Part shown: one piece after another, positions 36,622-48,040 of the stretch
Position numbering within the stretch: position 1 is the first letter of the stretch
How the letters are laid out: each line of letters opens with the position of its first letter
NCBI GenBank assembly: GCA_034440615.1
Contig: JAOTOM010005180.1
Location: 952,501-1,016,500, forward strand
Length of the DNA: 64,000 bases
Reading direction: 5' to 3'
Origin: Ashinkailepas kermadecensis
Lineage: Eukaryota; Arthropoda; Thecostraca; Neolepadidae
Program-made: the position numbers and the translations under genes
The notes under the pieces: generated by a model
The model's database searches: none
Told to the model about the DNA's origin: nothing
Seen by the model: the letters and a program-made list of their open reading frames with translations, nothing else

Positions 36622-36625
<4 letters not shown>
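35085..36625 (-). mobile_element. 1.54-kb TIR DNA transposon carrying a transposase-like ORF
   Basis: Both ends carry the identical 17-bp inverted repeat TTAGGGTGGTCCAAAAA (35085-35101 and 36609-36625). The similarity extends inward imperfectly for about 135 bp: 35198-35217 reads TAGGGGTCGCCCCGCTTTT and the reverse complement of 36487-36505 reads TAGAGGTCGCCCCACTTTT. The single long frame (36321-35215) nearly fills the space between the TIRs. A good splice-donor-like word, GGAGGTTAGT, lies on the minus strand just upstream of the first ATG, and no clear acceptor follows. The copy may therefore be internally deleted or use an unrecognised intron. Confidence 0.88.
35215..36321 (-). CDS. Transposase-like protein, C-terminal two-thirds, 368 codons
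   Basis: The frame is uninterrupted. From about residue 24 it shows conserved-looking motifs: GGPEVALFKRFQKEW, PREDYFEFLQLAALFLGGG, GAMHYARWMSKGIYCLKMFLF (given here as GAMHYARWMSK plus GIYCLKM), HLWYLAEDLVGLSLLDDRV, VVNDAAERGVAL and LTKDEDQKQF. I recall this order from uncharacterised animal proteins with multi-copy distribution, in which a Cys-Arg-His-His segment and an extra N-terminal domain precede the part seen here. The first 23 residues (YFIIVYYHY) look non-homologous, so this copy probably lacks the N-terminal DNA-binding part and one or more catalytic acidic residues. VVNDAAERG is a candidate site for the last acidic residues, by inference only. Position between matched TIRs supports a transposition role. 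It may be non-functional alone. Confidence 0.72.
   Translation of the reverse strand: MFRVATMSLNFNSAYFIIVYYHYLSDVFKNVFGHTGGPEVALFKRFQKEWPTINQQEYTVGEDTLFEGHLEQLRCQMKDYLASALADPMKCPREDYFEFLQLAALFLGGGTTTQPSFRAPGAMHYARWMSKGIYCLKMFLFRHQFKTTKREERNVTGMALLVALMYVRFWHEAPLSSHAPYNDIMMLTELQKYTNQMNVAATASNALQRHLWYLAEDLVGLSLLDDRVPDKMKADCVTRMKTENPTEDHPRRAKIEDTRDIRLDAFFTKRSHRVFDVLKKCGAQEAKQGFLQMDPSAWKEDKLFEDFQARAKSLRVVNDAAERGVALAEVYNATLTKDEDQKQFIFRLVHGHRIAIPTPSKTNLTKKK

Positions 36626-36670
<45 letters not shown>
36626..36670. repeat. (TA)n microsatellite, right flank of the transposon
   Basis: About 22 TA dinucleotides continue the array split by the transposon. Confidence 0.95.
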
Positions 36671-36673
<3 letters not shown>

Positions 36674-36679
36674 CCATAA

Positions 36680-39340
36680 ACGATCAATATGTGTTCAAAA
36701 TTCACCGTTCCGGCCATCTATTTCACATGAAATATCATGCCAATATGGATTATTATCAGTAGTAATATCGTATACTATTCGTAAAATTTGCGGCCGTTAG
36801 AATCAACTGTCAACCTTGGCACGATGTTTTACTATGGAAATATAGTTCTAAGTTGGTATGTCTTAGATGCCTGAATGAAATATAACAATGGAAATGGTCA
36901 CTTCATTTTTAATATCCTGCTGTCTGCTGCTAAAAAGCCTACATCAACGCTATAGAAAACCGAAAACGATCTGCGGATTACTTAAGCGCGGTATTGATTT
37001 CGGTGAAATAGTGAGGCATTTTCAATTATATTAATCAGTTTGGCGTAAGCTTCTAGCACACAAATTATACCAAAGCTGCCTGCTGCAAAGACTGGAAAAG
37101 CCTACGCACCGAAGCTTCCAGGGATTGGCTGCAGCCTGTCGAGGATCCGAGAGGATGGCGATGGCGTGACGCAGTGACAATGCCGACTGCCATCGGAGGG
37201 TTTTAATGTATTACTAATACATTATACTCTGTCTGTTCACTTTTTCAGAGAGCAATGGAGGATCATGTTTGCATGTCCCAGCACAAATAACACTGGGTAA
37301 GTCGTACCACTAACATATGCGGTGGTTAGTAACGCTACCTCGCACCACTTGCGTCGAGAATGACAAATTTTACTCAATTTGTGGGGTGATAATGTACAAA
37401 AGGGCTATGTTCGATAATTTTGACATAGTGTGATCGGCATTTGGTCGTATCTGGCCTTGTGCCATTTACTGAGATTCTGGGCCTTTAGCCAATCATTTTC
37501 TTAGCAACATACTCCTAACCCCATAATCTAAATCAGCTGGCCAAAATTTGTCAATGCTTCCGGAGGTTTTCTGTGAGCAGTGACATCGTTTGACCGCTTT
37601 TTGACCCAAATGCCGACCAAAGGTAGGCTTCTGACGTTGATTCACGCAATAGTTACGTTTTACCTTATTCTGCAAAAGTCCATTTGGTTGGTTTCATCAG
37701 TACCAAATTAATTGCATCATGATTCTCCATTGGATACAATTACAAAGATCTCATCACCTTTCTGATAGCCTAGAAGATGAACATATGACCTGACCATGTT
37801 AAAAAAAGGTTGAGATAAGGAGGGTTACACACTGGTGCATTTGTTTCTCTGTCACAGTTAATAGATTGCATGGTAGACGGAGGGTTCTCGAGAACTCCTC
37901 TTTCCGAGAATCCAGTCAAGCAAGGTTCCATAGGCCAGCGAGAATTGGAAGTGGCCAATATTGCATGCGACCTAATTTTAACCTAAAGCAAAAACCATGC
38001 ATGTTCTGAGTTCGTCTAATGCCTAACTGCACTTCCATTACCTTAGGAACCAAACACACTTTTTTATCTGAACCATGCGCATTCTGGCAGTTTTTTTTAA
38101 AGATGCAGTTGAGGGGTTGCGTTTTGCTTCTCTCGTAGCAAATACTACTATCAGTCCGGGTTGTGATACACTAGTACCATTTGAGCGAGACGCAGGGCAA
38201 CTGGCAGGCTGTGATTCTAATATTACACGCATGTTGAAGATTGACATGTTAAGCATAGGCTAGTTTCTTGGGCCTACTAAAAGTTTACTTTGCTTTCTTT
38301 GATACCTAATGAACTTTTTTAATATCGATGACTGTGTAAATATGCTGTTGTAAATAAGGCTTTGTTTGCGTCGAATTTAGAATCAGCTTTAGTAGTAGCC
38401 ACTCTTCCCAATAATGGAGGAGAAGAAACGTGAGATTCGAGGAACAGTGTATGGCTCCACAGGATGTGATCAATGTCCTTACCCTGCTTGTTAATGCTGA
38501 TGTCAGAAACGACTCCAAAACGGCAGTGGGGGAAAATGTCCAAAAATGCAACCGGTTTGCCATGCTCATAATTCAATCTGGCTCATAGCATTTTACGGGT
38601 CAAGGTTGGACAAAAATGTTTTGACAAGGGGCTACAAAAGCAATGTGGATGCCTCACGCGCTTTGTCCGCCCCAGCCCAGCCCAGCACAGCCATACCGAA
38701 TGCTTTAACTTTCCAGAATCTATGATAGTAGGACCCTGAACATTTTAGAACACAACAACAACAGAGCAGAGAGGTAGTCAGATATGTATGAAATTATGAG
38801 CCATATTTTCACTATCCTTCTTCGATGAGAGAATGGGTTTGTAGGGTGTTTGTTCTCTTGCAGGTAGATTTGACGATTTTCTAACCTAAAATTTGGGATA
38901 ATAGGCATTTATATTCGCAATACCCATGCTGCGCGGGAGGTCCCAGGTTTTACGCTTTCCTTCAGTTGTCACAGTGTGTCTTGGGATGGCTCAAATTCGT
39001 ATTGAGGTGGCTCAAAGGAAAGCTAGAATGTCTTGAGCCCTGCTAAAAGAATATACAACTACACACTTGCCACAAAATATATAAATGATCATCTACAGTC
39101 ACAAATTCTTTATTGCACTTATCTAACAACAATGTTTTCATCTTAACTTTGAGAACCTGTAATTCAATAAACATTTTCAACAAGCATGGTTGTGTGCTAT
39201 GGTTGATCATTACCAATTAGGTGAAGCTATGAATATCAGCAGAATACACTTTGCCATTTTAAAGAGTATCCCGGAAAAATGTATGTACTCATGCCATGCT
39301 CAAAGCTGACATTGACAAAATAAGGAGAAACATTAGTTTT
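36680..39340. other. Unassigned AT-rich spacer
   Basis: No gene, TIR pair or array recognised over about 2.6 kb; small open frames show no conserved motif. Confidence 0.4.
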
Positions 39341-39341
39341 T

Positions 39342-39458
39342 ACGTGTAAATAAAATATACGACCTTCAATATACCAGGAGGTGCTGAGTTGATATCAAAA
39401 GTAACGATAAAGGTTATATTTTATTACTCAACGTTTCTGCCAGGGGCCATCGTCCTGA
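39342..39458 (-). ncRNA. Hammerhead-like repeat, copy 2
   Basis: Reverse complement of the 19542 repeat: on the minus strand it reads GGACGATGGCCCCTGGCAG, AAACGTTGAGTAATAAAAT, then CTCAGCACCTCCTGG and TATTGAAGGTCGTAT. The core CTGACGA is changed to AGGACGA, so the ribozyme is expected to be dead, although the base closing stem II (U-A) pairs better than in copy 1. Confidence 0.55.
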
Positions 39459-39479
39459 CGATTGTTGCGTCTCTAAAGA

Positions 39480-40490
39480 TAAGTAAAGAAAAGTAAAGGT
39501 GAAAGATTCATTCATATACCTTGACTGGAAATGTATAAAGCGTGACGACTGGTTGAACGTTCGTGGAGGTGACCTCACTTGGCATTGACTAACTCGGTAA
39601 CCGTGAGAGATCTGACCTCAAAATTTTCACACAACATGTCCAATTGATGTGAGGAAAGGTATGCCAACTTATGGCGCGCTGCCGCTTGCCGTTTTTCACC
39701 ATCTGTAAAAAAATACCTTAGGCGGGGGGCGGATAACCCCCCCCCCCCCGCCCCCTCCCACCCCCGAGACGGCGCATGTTAACCGAAAACATTATGTCCA
39801 TCTCTCACAGTACATGGTAAGCTAGTTGCTGTTCTTCATGTCAGCCAATGCATAACATTATTTAAATTTGTGATTGGTTCCACTCAGCCTCAGCCTCTTG
39901 TTCATTTCTGCCATAATCTGTTGCAAGGCGTTCTGGATTCAGATTGAGTTATGCAGATTTAGAGCATGCCGAGAGTGGATAACAGCTTCCAAAGTTGACA
40001 TATTGGGAGTGGAAGATCAATTGGTCTGGAAGAGACCGAGTTTAAATTTATTACCTTTCAAACATATTTTTCGCGATAGCCACCGAGTGGTTTAAGGAAT
40101 CATTATGATCAGGACATAACATAAATATTTCTGGTTCTCTGTATGAATATGCGTTACAATTTATTCAAAGGTCCTTTTATCAACCATACATTATATGTGC
40201 CGTTGTATAAGTCGCTTACGCTGTTGAAATTGACCTGGTACCTGGGATCAATTGTAACATAGTCATGGGAAAATGGTAACAATATTGTAACAATATTGTA
40301 TCACTGGCTAGGATGGCGCTAGCTGCAATAGGTAGGCAATACTCTGATCTTAAATAGGCAGGCAGGTACCAATGCCTGCTTGCATAGGTAAATAAGTACA
40401 CAAGCTTGCCTGGTGATGATGTTTTGCATCTACCCTACACATACAAATGCAAATAATTTGCCTGGTACTCAGCTATCAAGCAAATTATTT
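39480..40490. other. Unassigned spacer
   Basis: A C-run block (39739-39768) ending CCCCCGAGACGG resembles one at 46290-46315, perhaps from one degraded element family. No gene recognised. Confidence 0.35.
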
Positions 40491-40492
40491 AT

Positions 40493-40499
40493 ATATAAT

Positions 40500-40577
<78 letters not shown>

Positions 40578-40612
40578 CTAATAATAATAATAATAATAAT
40601 AATAGTAATAAA
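40493..40612. repeat. (TA)n followed by (TAA)n
   Basis: TA dinucleotides from about 40493 to 40574 pass directly into TAA trinucleotides to about 40610. Confidence 0.97.
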
Positions 40613-40994
40613 TGCAAACAGTTTGTACAAGTACCCACCACTTTGGTGCATGAGTGGAAAAAAAAACAATGAATGCTGCCCTGTCTGAGCCTCTTCATTT
40701 TTGTTCCCATGCAATGTCGCTTGTTCTAGCAAATGATGGCTGTCAGTGGTCATCACAATTGTTTCAAAACCGCAATAAACCTCGCTTGCAAAGTTGCGGC
40801 TGTGTCCGCATCCAACAAAATGTTGCAAATGGAGCGTCTTACTTTGTGATTTGCCCATATTACGTGTGAACGGAATCGTTTTGAACGAATCGTAGCCGAC
40901 TCAAGACGTCTTCACCAGCGATCCGTCAGGATACGAAAGATATTTTTCAATTCAAGCGGTGCTAAAAAGTCCGTTTCCCAAATGGGATCGGACC

Positions 40995-42970
40995 TCACCA
41001 CAAAAAAATAAACCACAGGTGGGGTCCGGACCTCACAGACCTCACCGGTGGCGACGCCCATGGCCCATCAATGTGTTCACATTCGGCGCCAGTATCAGGG
41101 TTACTCGCCATCAGGTTCTTGTTAATTTGCGTGAGATTGGCGTTCAGCGGTGCCGAAATCGCTCCTGTCGAAAGCCACCCAGGAACCATACAACTTCGCC
41201 TGAAACCCGGGAACATGTGATTTATTACGGACGCAGTTGAAGTAACAGCTATGCAAAGACTTTCAGCTAGTTCGATTCTCCCACTCGTGGCGGTGGTTCC
41301 ATTGCGTATTCACAGCAACTGATCACGAACAATTTCCAGCGCACGGTCTCCGAGCCCGCATGTCACCCGTCATCGTTATCAGTTTAACATCAGTCCATAG
41401 ATGATAACTGTTCAAGAGGGCTCCCACGGTGTTGGCTCCAGTGACGCCCCTGACTGCAGGCAAGATCTGCCCGAAATCATCACATGTGCTTGTTGGCATG
41501 CCGCGCAGCGTCTGCGTGCTGCGTCCGATGTCTTGCAGTGTTCGAATTACCGCCTCGAATGCAAGCCTACATTCGTCATTGGCGCTTCATCGACTATCTT
41601 CGCAGCGCAATCGTTCACAGGATGAGCCAACGAAGAGCACCTGGAAATTGCACAGGTTGGCTGTTCCACGCGCTCTAAGACTAAATGTACCTTAAACGTG
41701 CCATGCATCGTTTTCTCACCTTGTAATAGAGTTGCAGCGATGCCCCTGATGGCGGCTGCTAGCGCAATGCCACTCGGAACCCCAATTTGAGCTAAAATTG
41801 CGCTGACCAAAACCGATTTACCAGTGCCACCAGGCTCATCAAGGATAAAATGCCGGGTTCTATTTCCTCGACAGTCTGGAGAAATATATCACACGTTGTT
41901 CATTCTTTAGCTTTCTTTCCGCATATGTGGCATGTTGCGTCGCTCTGCACGAGCGTGGATGGTCTCGGTTAATTAAATCCGCCCCAGCGGACAGCGCGTT
42001 CGTCAGTCGTGGTCGCCAATTCATGCGTGTATAATTCGTTCTCGCCCATATCCATGACTACTTTTTTACCCTTGGATGAAGCATTACTAACGATATTCTC
42101 AGTGGGAGTAGCCGCATCATCACCGGTCAAACGTCGCCCATCCAGGGCGTCAGTGATCAGGGGCTTAGGAGCCACAGGAAAAGTGGGAGACGCATTTCAG
42201 GAGGCACCATTTTTCGAAGGGGCACCAATGACTGATGCGACTTTAAGGAGGTGCACTCGAGCGCCCCCGGATGGGTGCCTTTTGTATTCAAGTTGCCATC
42301 GGCTGAAAACTCCAAAGGGGTGGTAGCGCATTTGAACATCCTGCAGGGGCGCCCTTTTCCGTCGGAGGGGAGCCTCTATCCAGTTAGGACGTCGCTGAAA
42401 CGTGGGGGCCCAGTTCCCCGTCCTCCCTCCAATTACGCACATGTCTGTGATCGAAGAGACCATCACACGCAGTGAGTGAAGGTGCTCTTCCCACAACCGT
42501 AACGCGCGGCTTGGCTCACAAAATACCGGGATGATGCCAAAAAAGTATTCGGGACTGAGCGGCTGAAAACTTAGGAGAGGCCTGTGTCAGTGCCAACCCT
42601 AAATGGCAGTCATCACACAGCGGTCCCCTGAGATAGCACAATTCGCAAAAATACTCACAAAACCTTCCATCCACGATTTTCAGGTCATTGTAATCCTGTG
42701 GGTCGATAAGTGGTCAGAAAAACGTGCAGAAAGTAGCATTCTCCTTGCTTTGGAATTATGTGGGCATGTGGGCCAATTGTTCCCGTTCGAAAAATATAAA
42801 GATCGCCAGGCAAAGGATCACCTGTTTTTCTACGGCACCACTGCTTCTTTCCCGTGTTGCAAGTGTAAAATATCAGCCTGTCAGTGCAGAGCAGCGTTTG
42901 AGCAAATTCCCCTTGTTGACATACCTCACAGAATGCAGCTAACGTTGTCTGCTGGATCAGCATAGTATGC
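40995..42970 (-). pseudogene. Helitron Rep-helicase relic (helicase part), frameshifted
   Basis: Minus-strand segments in several frames follow the Helitron order. 42960-42690: TTLAAFCEVC, FAQTLL, FYTCNTGKKQWCRRKTG, then QGECYFLHVFL, matching the TTLTxFFE...YTWN...KKWxxRK...RLLL region. 42496-42440: LWEEHL, as in the pre-helicase LWxxH segment. 41935-41915: LKNEQRVIY. 41880-41550: ILDEPGGTGKS (Walker A), GIALAAAIRGIAATLLQG, MHGTFKVHL, EQPTCAIS, then KIVDEAPM (Walker B-like). 41540-41330: RTLQDIG, DDFGQILPAV, then ITMTGDMRA. 41170-41040: WLSTGAISAPLNANLTQIN. At least three frame changes and a stop make it non-functional. No HUH nuclease part or element termini found. Confidence 0.85.
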
Positions 42971-43009
42971 TGTCAGCGTGGTGGGGTTAGATAGTGTTTA
43001 TGCCACAAG

Positions 43010-43575
43010 CTCTGTTTATAACAAGGTCTCAGATCCAAGTATCAATCCAATCAAAGTGTCGGGGTGAAATGTTTAAACTAAAAACGCCTCGCATTGGAGT
43101 ACCTGAAGCATTTCAATTCCCCCGATGATAAGAATCCTGCAAGTCAGGAAACCCCACCTCTTGGACTCACACTGCAACAGGGTCCCCGGCGATTCACCGC
43201 TTCACAGCAATGACTCAGATATGAAAGAAGCAAGGCTTTCACGTCATAGGTATCCAGTACACCATTCGTCCAGCTTCAGTGCCTATACACTAAAACCAAC
43301 ATTTTCAAGTCATCAGCATTTGAATACAAACTGCGCTGCAGATCGAAGCGATTGCGTCAAGTTCAGTCTCCCGATTGTGCCACGCACCAGTTTGTAGGTG
43401 ACCGGCTCGCTACGGCCATGTTAAAGCCAAACGGAGCTGTTCCATACAGCAGTCCCCCCCCGGCAACTGTCAATCACCACCATAGAATTGGTTGGGTGCG
43501 CTTGACGTGCATGTTGCTCTGGAATAAGATGAGAAACGTGTAATGTATGGACGGGTAGGAAATAAAATGAACTGG
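43010..43575. other. Unassigned spacer upstream of the Helitron relic
   Basis: If the element were complete, its HUH endonuclease region would lie here or beyond (minus strand), but no HUH motif is visible. Confidence 0.35.
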
Positions 43576-43599
43576 GTATGTTCATAGCAAAGCGAGTAT

Positions 43600-44032
43600 T
43601 ACATAAACAAAGCGAGTATTACATAAACATACACTGGCACATACATACATCAAAGATTTCCACAAACCCACACTGTCACATACATACACTGACGCATACA
43701 TACACTGACAATTGCATACACTGGCGCATGCATACACTGACACATACATATACTGACGCATACATATACTGATGCATACACACACTGACATATACATACA
43801 CTGACACATACATATACTGACGCATACATCCACTGATGTATACACACACTGACATATACATACACTGCCACATATACACATCATGCATTTCCACATACAT
43901 ACACTGCCACATACATACATTGACGCATACATACACTGACACATGCGTTCACTAATACATACATACACTGGCACATATATACACTGACACATACATACAT
44001 ACACTGACACATACATACATACACTGACCGTC
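43600..44032. repeat. ACAT-rich minisatellite (ACACTGACACATACAT type)
   Basis: Units of about 16-20 bp built from CACTGACRCATACATA repeat for about 420 bp with many single changes. It ends in a palindromic ACCGTCTACCGTCTAAACGG block (44028-44056). The minus-strand Cys-Val-Tyr frames are repeat artefacts. Confidence 0.95.
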
Positions 44033-44059
44033 TACCGTCTAAACGGTCGACCGTCTACG

Positions 44060-46435
44060 TCTAAAGAACCCAAGATTAGTGACATCAAGTTTGATGAGTG
44101 TGCGCTATTTGTGACGATTTTTTGCTGATCGGTACCGCCATTCTTGCTTGTCTGTCATGACTGGAGATCTCTCACGAGGCTATGGGGTCCAAGTCCTTAC
44201 TTGCAAGACATATTTTTAGATTGAATAGGGAAAATTCCAAATTAACACTGGCATGGTACCAGACCAGGGGCCAGACCCCGACCCGCACCATGCGGTCTCC
44301 AACCATGCTGTCTGTATGCCGTCGTGTGTGATTGGCTATGTGACCAAGATCTGTGTCCGGTAGTTTTACTTCAAGATGCACATTGGTGAAAACCCGAATG
44401 TGTCGGACACAATGTGAGTTATACACACGAACGAACTGCTTGAGAATCTCTCTGTGCACTTGCCTTCCCTATGCGTACGAAATTCGGGATAAAGCCTTGT
44501 CCACACGTCGATGGATCATGTTTGACTTAACTAAGTCATGCAACTGTGGGTCTGCGATGAGACGGATTCTATGCTAAAATATATATATTGAGGTGATCTG
44601 GATAACTTTTGTATTTCAACCACAACAGAATATAGGGGGCCTGTTTTTTTTTTCTTCAAATGTGTCGAGCCAGGCTCTGGATGCCCCAAACGCGACCCTA
44701 TTAAGTTCGTCCATAGGCTGCCGCAGAATTAACCTGAACACGCGGCAGCCTGAATCAGGCCTATCGTAACTTGAACAGCCTGAATCAGGCCTATCGTAAC
44801 TTTTGCTGAGCTCCAAATGCTTGGTTTTCTCCTCCCAGTTTGGGTTTGTGGCCATCGAATAGCGACGGCCGTGCGCATTTCCTTTCATATGTCATGTCGT
44901 CCGGTTGTCGCTCGAGCATGTAGCAATGGCCACCGGTGAATGATAATGGTTATATTACTCGTTGGCGTGGATTTTCACCATCTTCATCCCCTAAGGCAAT
45001 GGTGTTACGCAGGTTTCGGTACGACTCTACTCCCAACTGGCTTTGCTCGACACGAGGAATATGGAAACGTTCGATCTCTATTTCGGCCAAGACTGGCTTT
45101 ATTCTGCTGGAAATTTCGACGATGTTTGAGAAAATAGTGGGTATCCCTGATTATGATGTGATATATTGTCACCATGGGATCACGTTAAGTCGTCTTTCAC
45201 ACTGTCCTTCAGTTCATGACTTTCTCAAAGGTACTACCAACCCGTAGCATCATGTTGAAGAAATGAATGTGCTGTTAAAGAATGCTTTAATTTTTTTCCA
45301 TTGTTTTCCGTGGCTTTCAATAGATGTGATCAGTGTCAGGCTCCGATCATCAGTGGCACGCAGTCGGCAATTTGCTTGCTCCATGCGGCTGTCTACAGAG
45401 TCGATTTGCAAAAACTGCGCGAAAATACCATGAAGTGGGTGCAATGAACGACCTCGATGGCAAACTTGCCCTGGGTGCCAATTGATGGGTTCCATCCGTG
45501 CATCCAACTATTTCCCTGCACCCCATGCTGGTCATCGCGAGGATGGAATTGTATTTCCAACGTTTTCAAGGTAGTGGCGGGATAAAGGATGGCTACCATC
45601 AATCAGGAATTGCACGAAGGCCGGGAGAGATTTGGCATCGTGTGGCCTGACGTCGCCACGAAAGAAGCACATTCCCCGAGACTTAGTGATAAATTCGAAC
45701 GCTCTGCAAGCCATACAGGTGAGAGTTCTGAGTCTTACCGACGGATAAAGATATTTGAACGAAACTTCAATATTTGCTTATCTTGAGGGATGTAACGAAA
45801 CGCACCAGGGACTTTTGATTTTTCGTTTTTGATGACGTATTGGTTTTTCATATTTGCCCATTAGGGCTAAAGTCGAAGATTCTGACTAAAGTAAGCATTT
45901 TTATGATGACAAGTTGACTTTAAACAGCGTTTTACCGTGTGTTCTACCCGTCAAAAAGGAAAAATTTAAGACAATTGAAAGCTCAAAATTGTGAAAATTT
46001 CAAAAAATAAAAAAATGTTGATTTTTGGATGGGAAGAAATGTTAGGGCCATGGTCGATTTTGCCTTCCTTTTCTGATTCCATATAATTTTGTTTTTAAAA
46101 TCGTCCCTAAATGAACTCCCCAGAGCCAAATGCATGATGTCAGTCGTGATCAAATAGACCCCATAGTTACGTCACTTTTGGGGGTACAATTTTGGCGGTG
46201 ATTTCGTACCTTACCTCTCGAGCGCTTTCCGATGACACCTTTTTCATATTCGTACGACGCTTTGTTCGGAGATTAGAAGGAGCATGCATCGACCCCCCTC
46301 CCCCGAGACGGGGTGTGAGGATCTGACAGGAAGGGAAAGATCATGAGAATGTATGAAATCGAGAAATGCACTGCAATCAATAACCAATCAACGCAAAAGT
46401 TTATGGTTACGTGACAACCACTTGCGCACGATGTG
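44060..46435. other. Unassigned region, with a 30-bp duplication and a doubtful transposase trace
   Basis: AGCCTGAATCAGGCC starts at 44747 and again at 44777 (30-bp tandem copy with an internal inverted pair). On the minus strand near 45535-45480 a frame reads GCREIVGCTDGTHQ, reminiscent of the GxxGxIDGTHxxI motif of PIF/Harbinger transposases, but the neighbouring motifs do not line up. AT-rich DNA to 46270 shows nothing further. Confidence 0.25.
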
Positions 46436-46440
46436 CATTT

Positions 46441-46546
46441 CGGTATGTTAGTATACTCTCCTATATGTGTGACGGTATGTTAGTATACTCTCCTATATGT
46501 GTGACGGTATGTTAGTATACTCTCCTATATGTGTGACGGTATGTTG
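46441..46546. repeat. 32-bp minisatellite, about 3.3 copies
   Basis: CGGTATGTTAGTATACTCTC starts at 46441, 46473, 46505 and 46537 with identical 32-bp spacing and no substitutions in the three full units. Confidence 0.97.
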
Positions 46547-46559
46547 AAATAAAGTGCTG

Positions 46560-47390
46560 GTGCAATCAGGATAAAGGCGAAAAAGGTAACAAACTGCTAC
46601 TAATGATAATACTAATAATTTGTGCCATTTATTGTTCACCTATTATGACATTGGCGGAAGGTTAATTGTATCTTAGCTAATCCCTCTGGCATATGGACAT
46701 TGTGATTCTGCTTTCCTGAAATCTTAATGCAATTCAATATTCAACTACACACTGAAAACATATTTGATCACCTTTAACAGAGTAAACTCTCTTTCTTGGT
46801 GTTTAAGGGGTGGTGAGCGCAGACGACCACCCCCTGTCACCAATAGAACTACTTCTCGCTTATTCGGAGTTTCCCGGCATAGTTACCCTAACCCGGTTAC
46901 CACCCTTTCCCAGATATACCATGGTCCGATTAACATGAAAAACTTGGTAACTCTTCCAAATACCATATTGAAAACCACCGTGCTCCAGTGCTCTAGTACT
47001 CCAGTGCACCCAAATAATACTCCGTATGGCGCAGATTATGGAGTATGACTGCAGTCATACGTGCTTGTGGTAGTCAAGCCACACATTGAAACTTTGTCAG
47101 AGTTTTCCATCGGAATAAGTTCTGAATTCCTCTAGTCATTGGCGCATCTTCATCGAAGGTCGCAACCAGTTCAACGATAGGTACACAGCAATGGAAAAGC
47201 TGGAGGAGGCAGGCAGCAGCACCCGTTTTTCTTAAGTCAAATTAGCATTCAGCGAAAGTGAAATTGACTTCGACCGCATGCTAGGGCTGAGTGCACCATC
47301 ACCTTGGGCCACTGGCCAGGCCCCTACAAGGCTTCTGAAGGAAGCTACGCTCCACTGCTGTCAGCGGACGGTCCAGCGCTGCCAGATGAT
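46560..47390. other. Unassigned spacer
   Basis: No coding motif or repeat of note. Confidence 0.4.
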
Positions 47391-47394
47391 GCGT

Positions 47395-48030
47395 CGTTGC
47401 CGGTGGACAGCCCAGCGACACTGTCGGACGGTCCAGCGCTGATCCGCCGTTGCCGGCGGACGGACCAGCGCTTCCGGCGTACAGTCCAGCGTTGCCGGCG
47501 GACGGACCAGCGCTTCCGGCGTACAGTCCAGCGCTGCCGGCGGACGGACCAGCGCTTCCGGCGTACAGTCCAGTGCTGCTGGCAGACGGCCCAGCACTGC
47601 CGTGGGACGGTTCACCGCTGCCGGTGGACGGTCCAGAGTTGCCGGTTGACGGTCAAGCGCTGCTGGTGGACGGTCCGCCGTTGCCGGTTGACGGTCAAGC
47701 GCTGCTGGAGGACGGTCCGCCGTACTGCCGGTGGACGGTCCACCGTTGCCGGTTGACGGTCAAGCGCTGCTGGTGGACGGTCCGCCGTTGCCGGTTGACG
47801 GTCAAGCGCTGCTGGTGGACGGTCCGCCGTTGCCGGTTGACGGTCAAGCGCTGCCGGCAGACGGTCCAGCGCTGCTGGTGGACGGTCCGCCGCTGCCGGT
47901 GGACGGTCCGCCGCTGCCGATGGACGGTCCAGAGCTGCTGGAAGATGATCCGTCGTTGCCGGCGGACGGTCCAGCGCTGCCGGTGAACGGTCTACGGTTG
48001 ACGTGGGACGGTCCGCCGGCAACACATTAT
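47395..48030. repeat. 21-bp minisatellite organised as 42-bp dimers
   Basis: Units of the type GCTGCCGGTGGACGGTCCAGC repeat every 21 bp (positions 1-20 quoted to the last G, final base C). Within blocks the two alternating types form a 42-bp dimer: a GCTTCCGGCGTACAGTCC / GTTGCCGGCGGACGGACC block at 47460-47575 and a GTTGCCGGTTGACGGTC / GCTGCTGGTGGACGGTCC block at 47640-47850. All frames stay largely open on both strands, so the Pro/Ala/Asp-rich ORFs are not taken as genes. It abuts the TTAA element at 48041. Confidence 0.95.
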
Positions 48031-48040
48031 TAGTAGATGC

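Noticed and set aside
43582..44016. Cys-rich minus-strand ORF resembling a small secreted peptide
   Set aside because: The cysteines come from TGT/TGC in the ACAT-type repeat; no signal peptide or conserved spacing.
47304..48033. Pro/Ala/Asp-rich ORFs on both strands
   Set aside because: All are frames of the 21/42-bp minisatellite.
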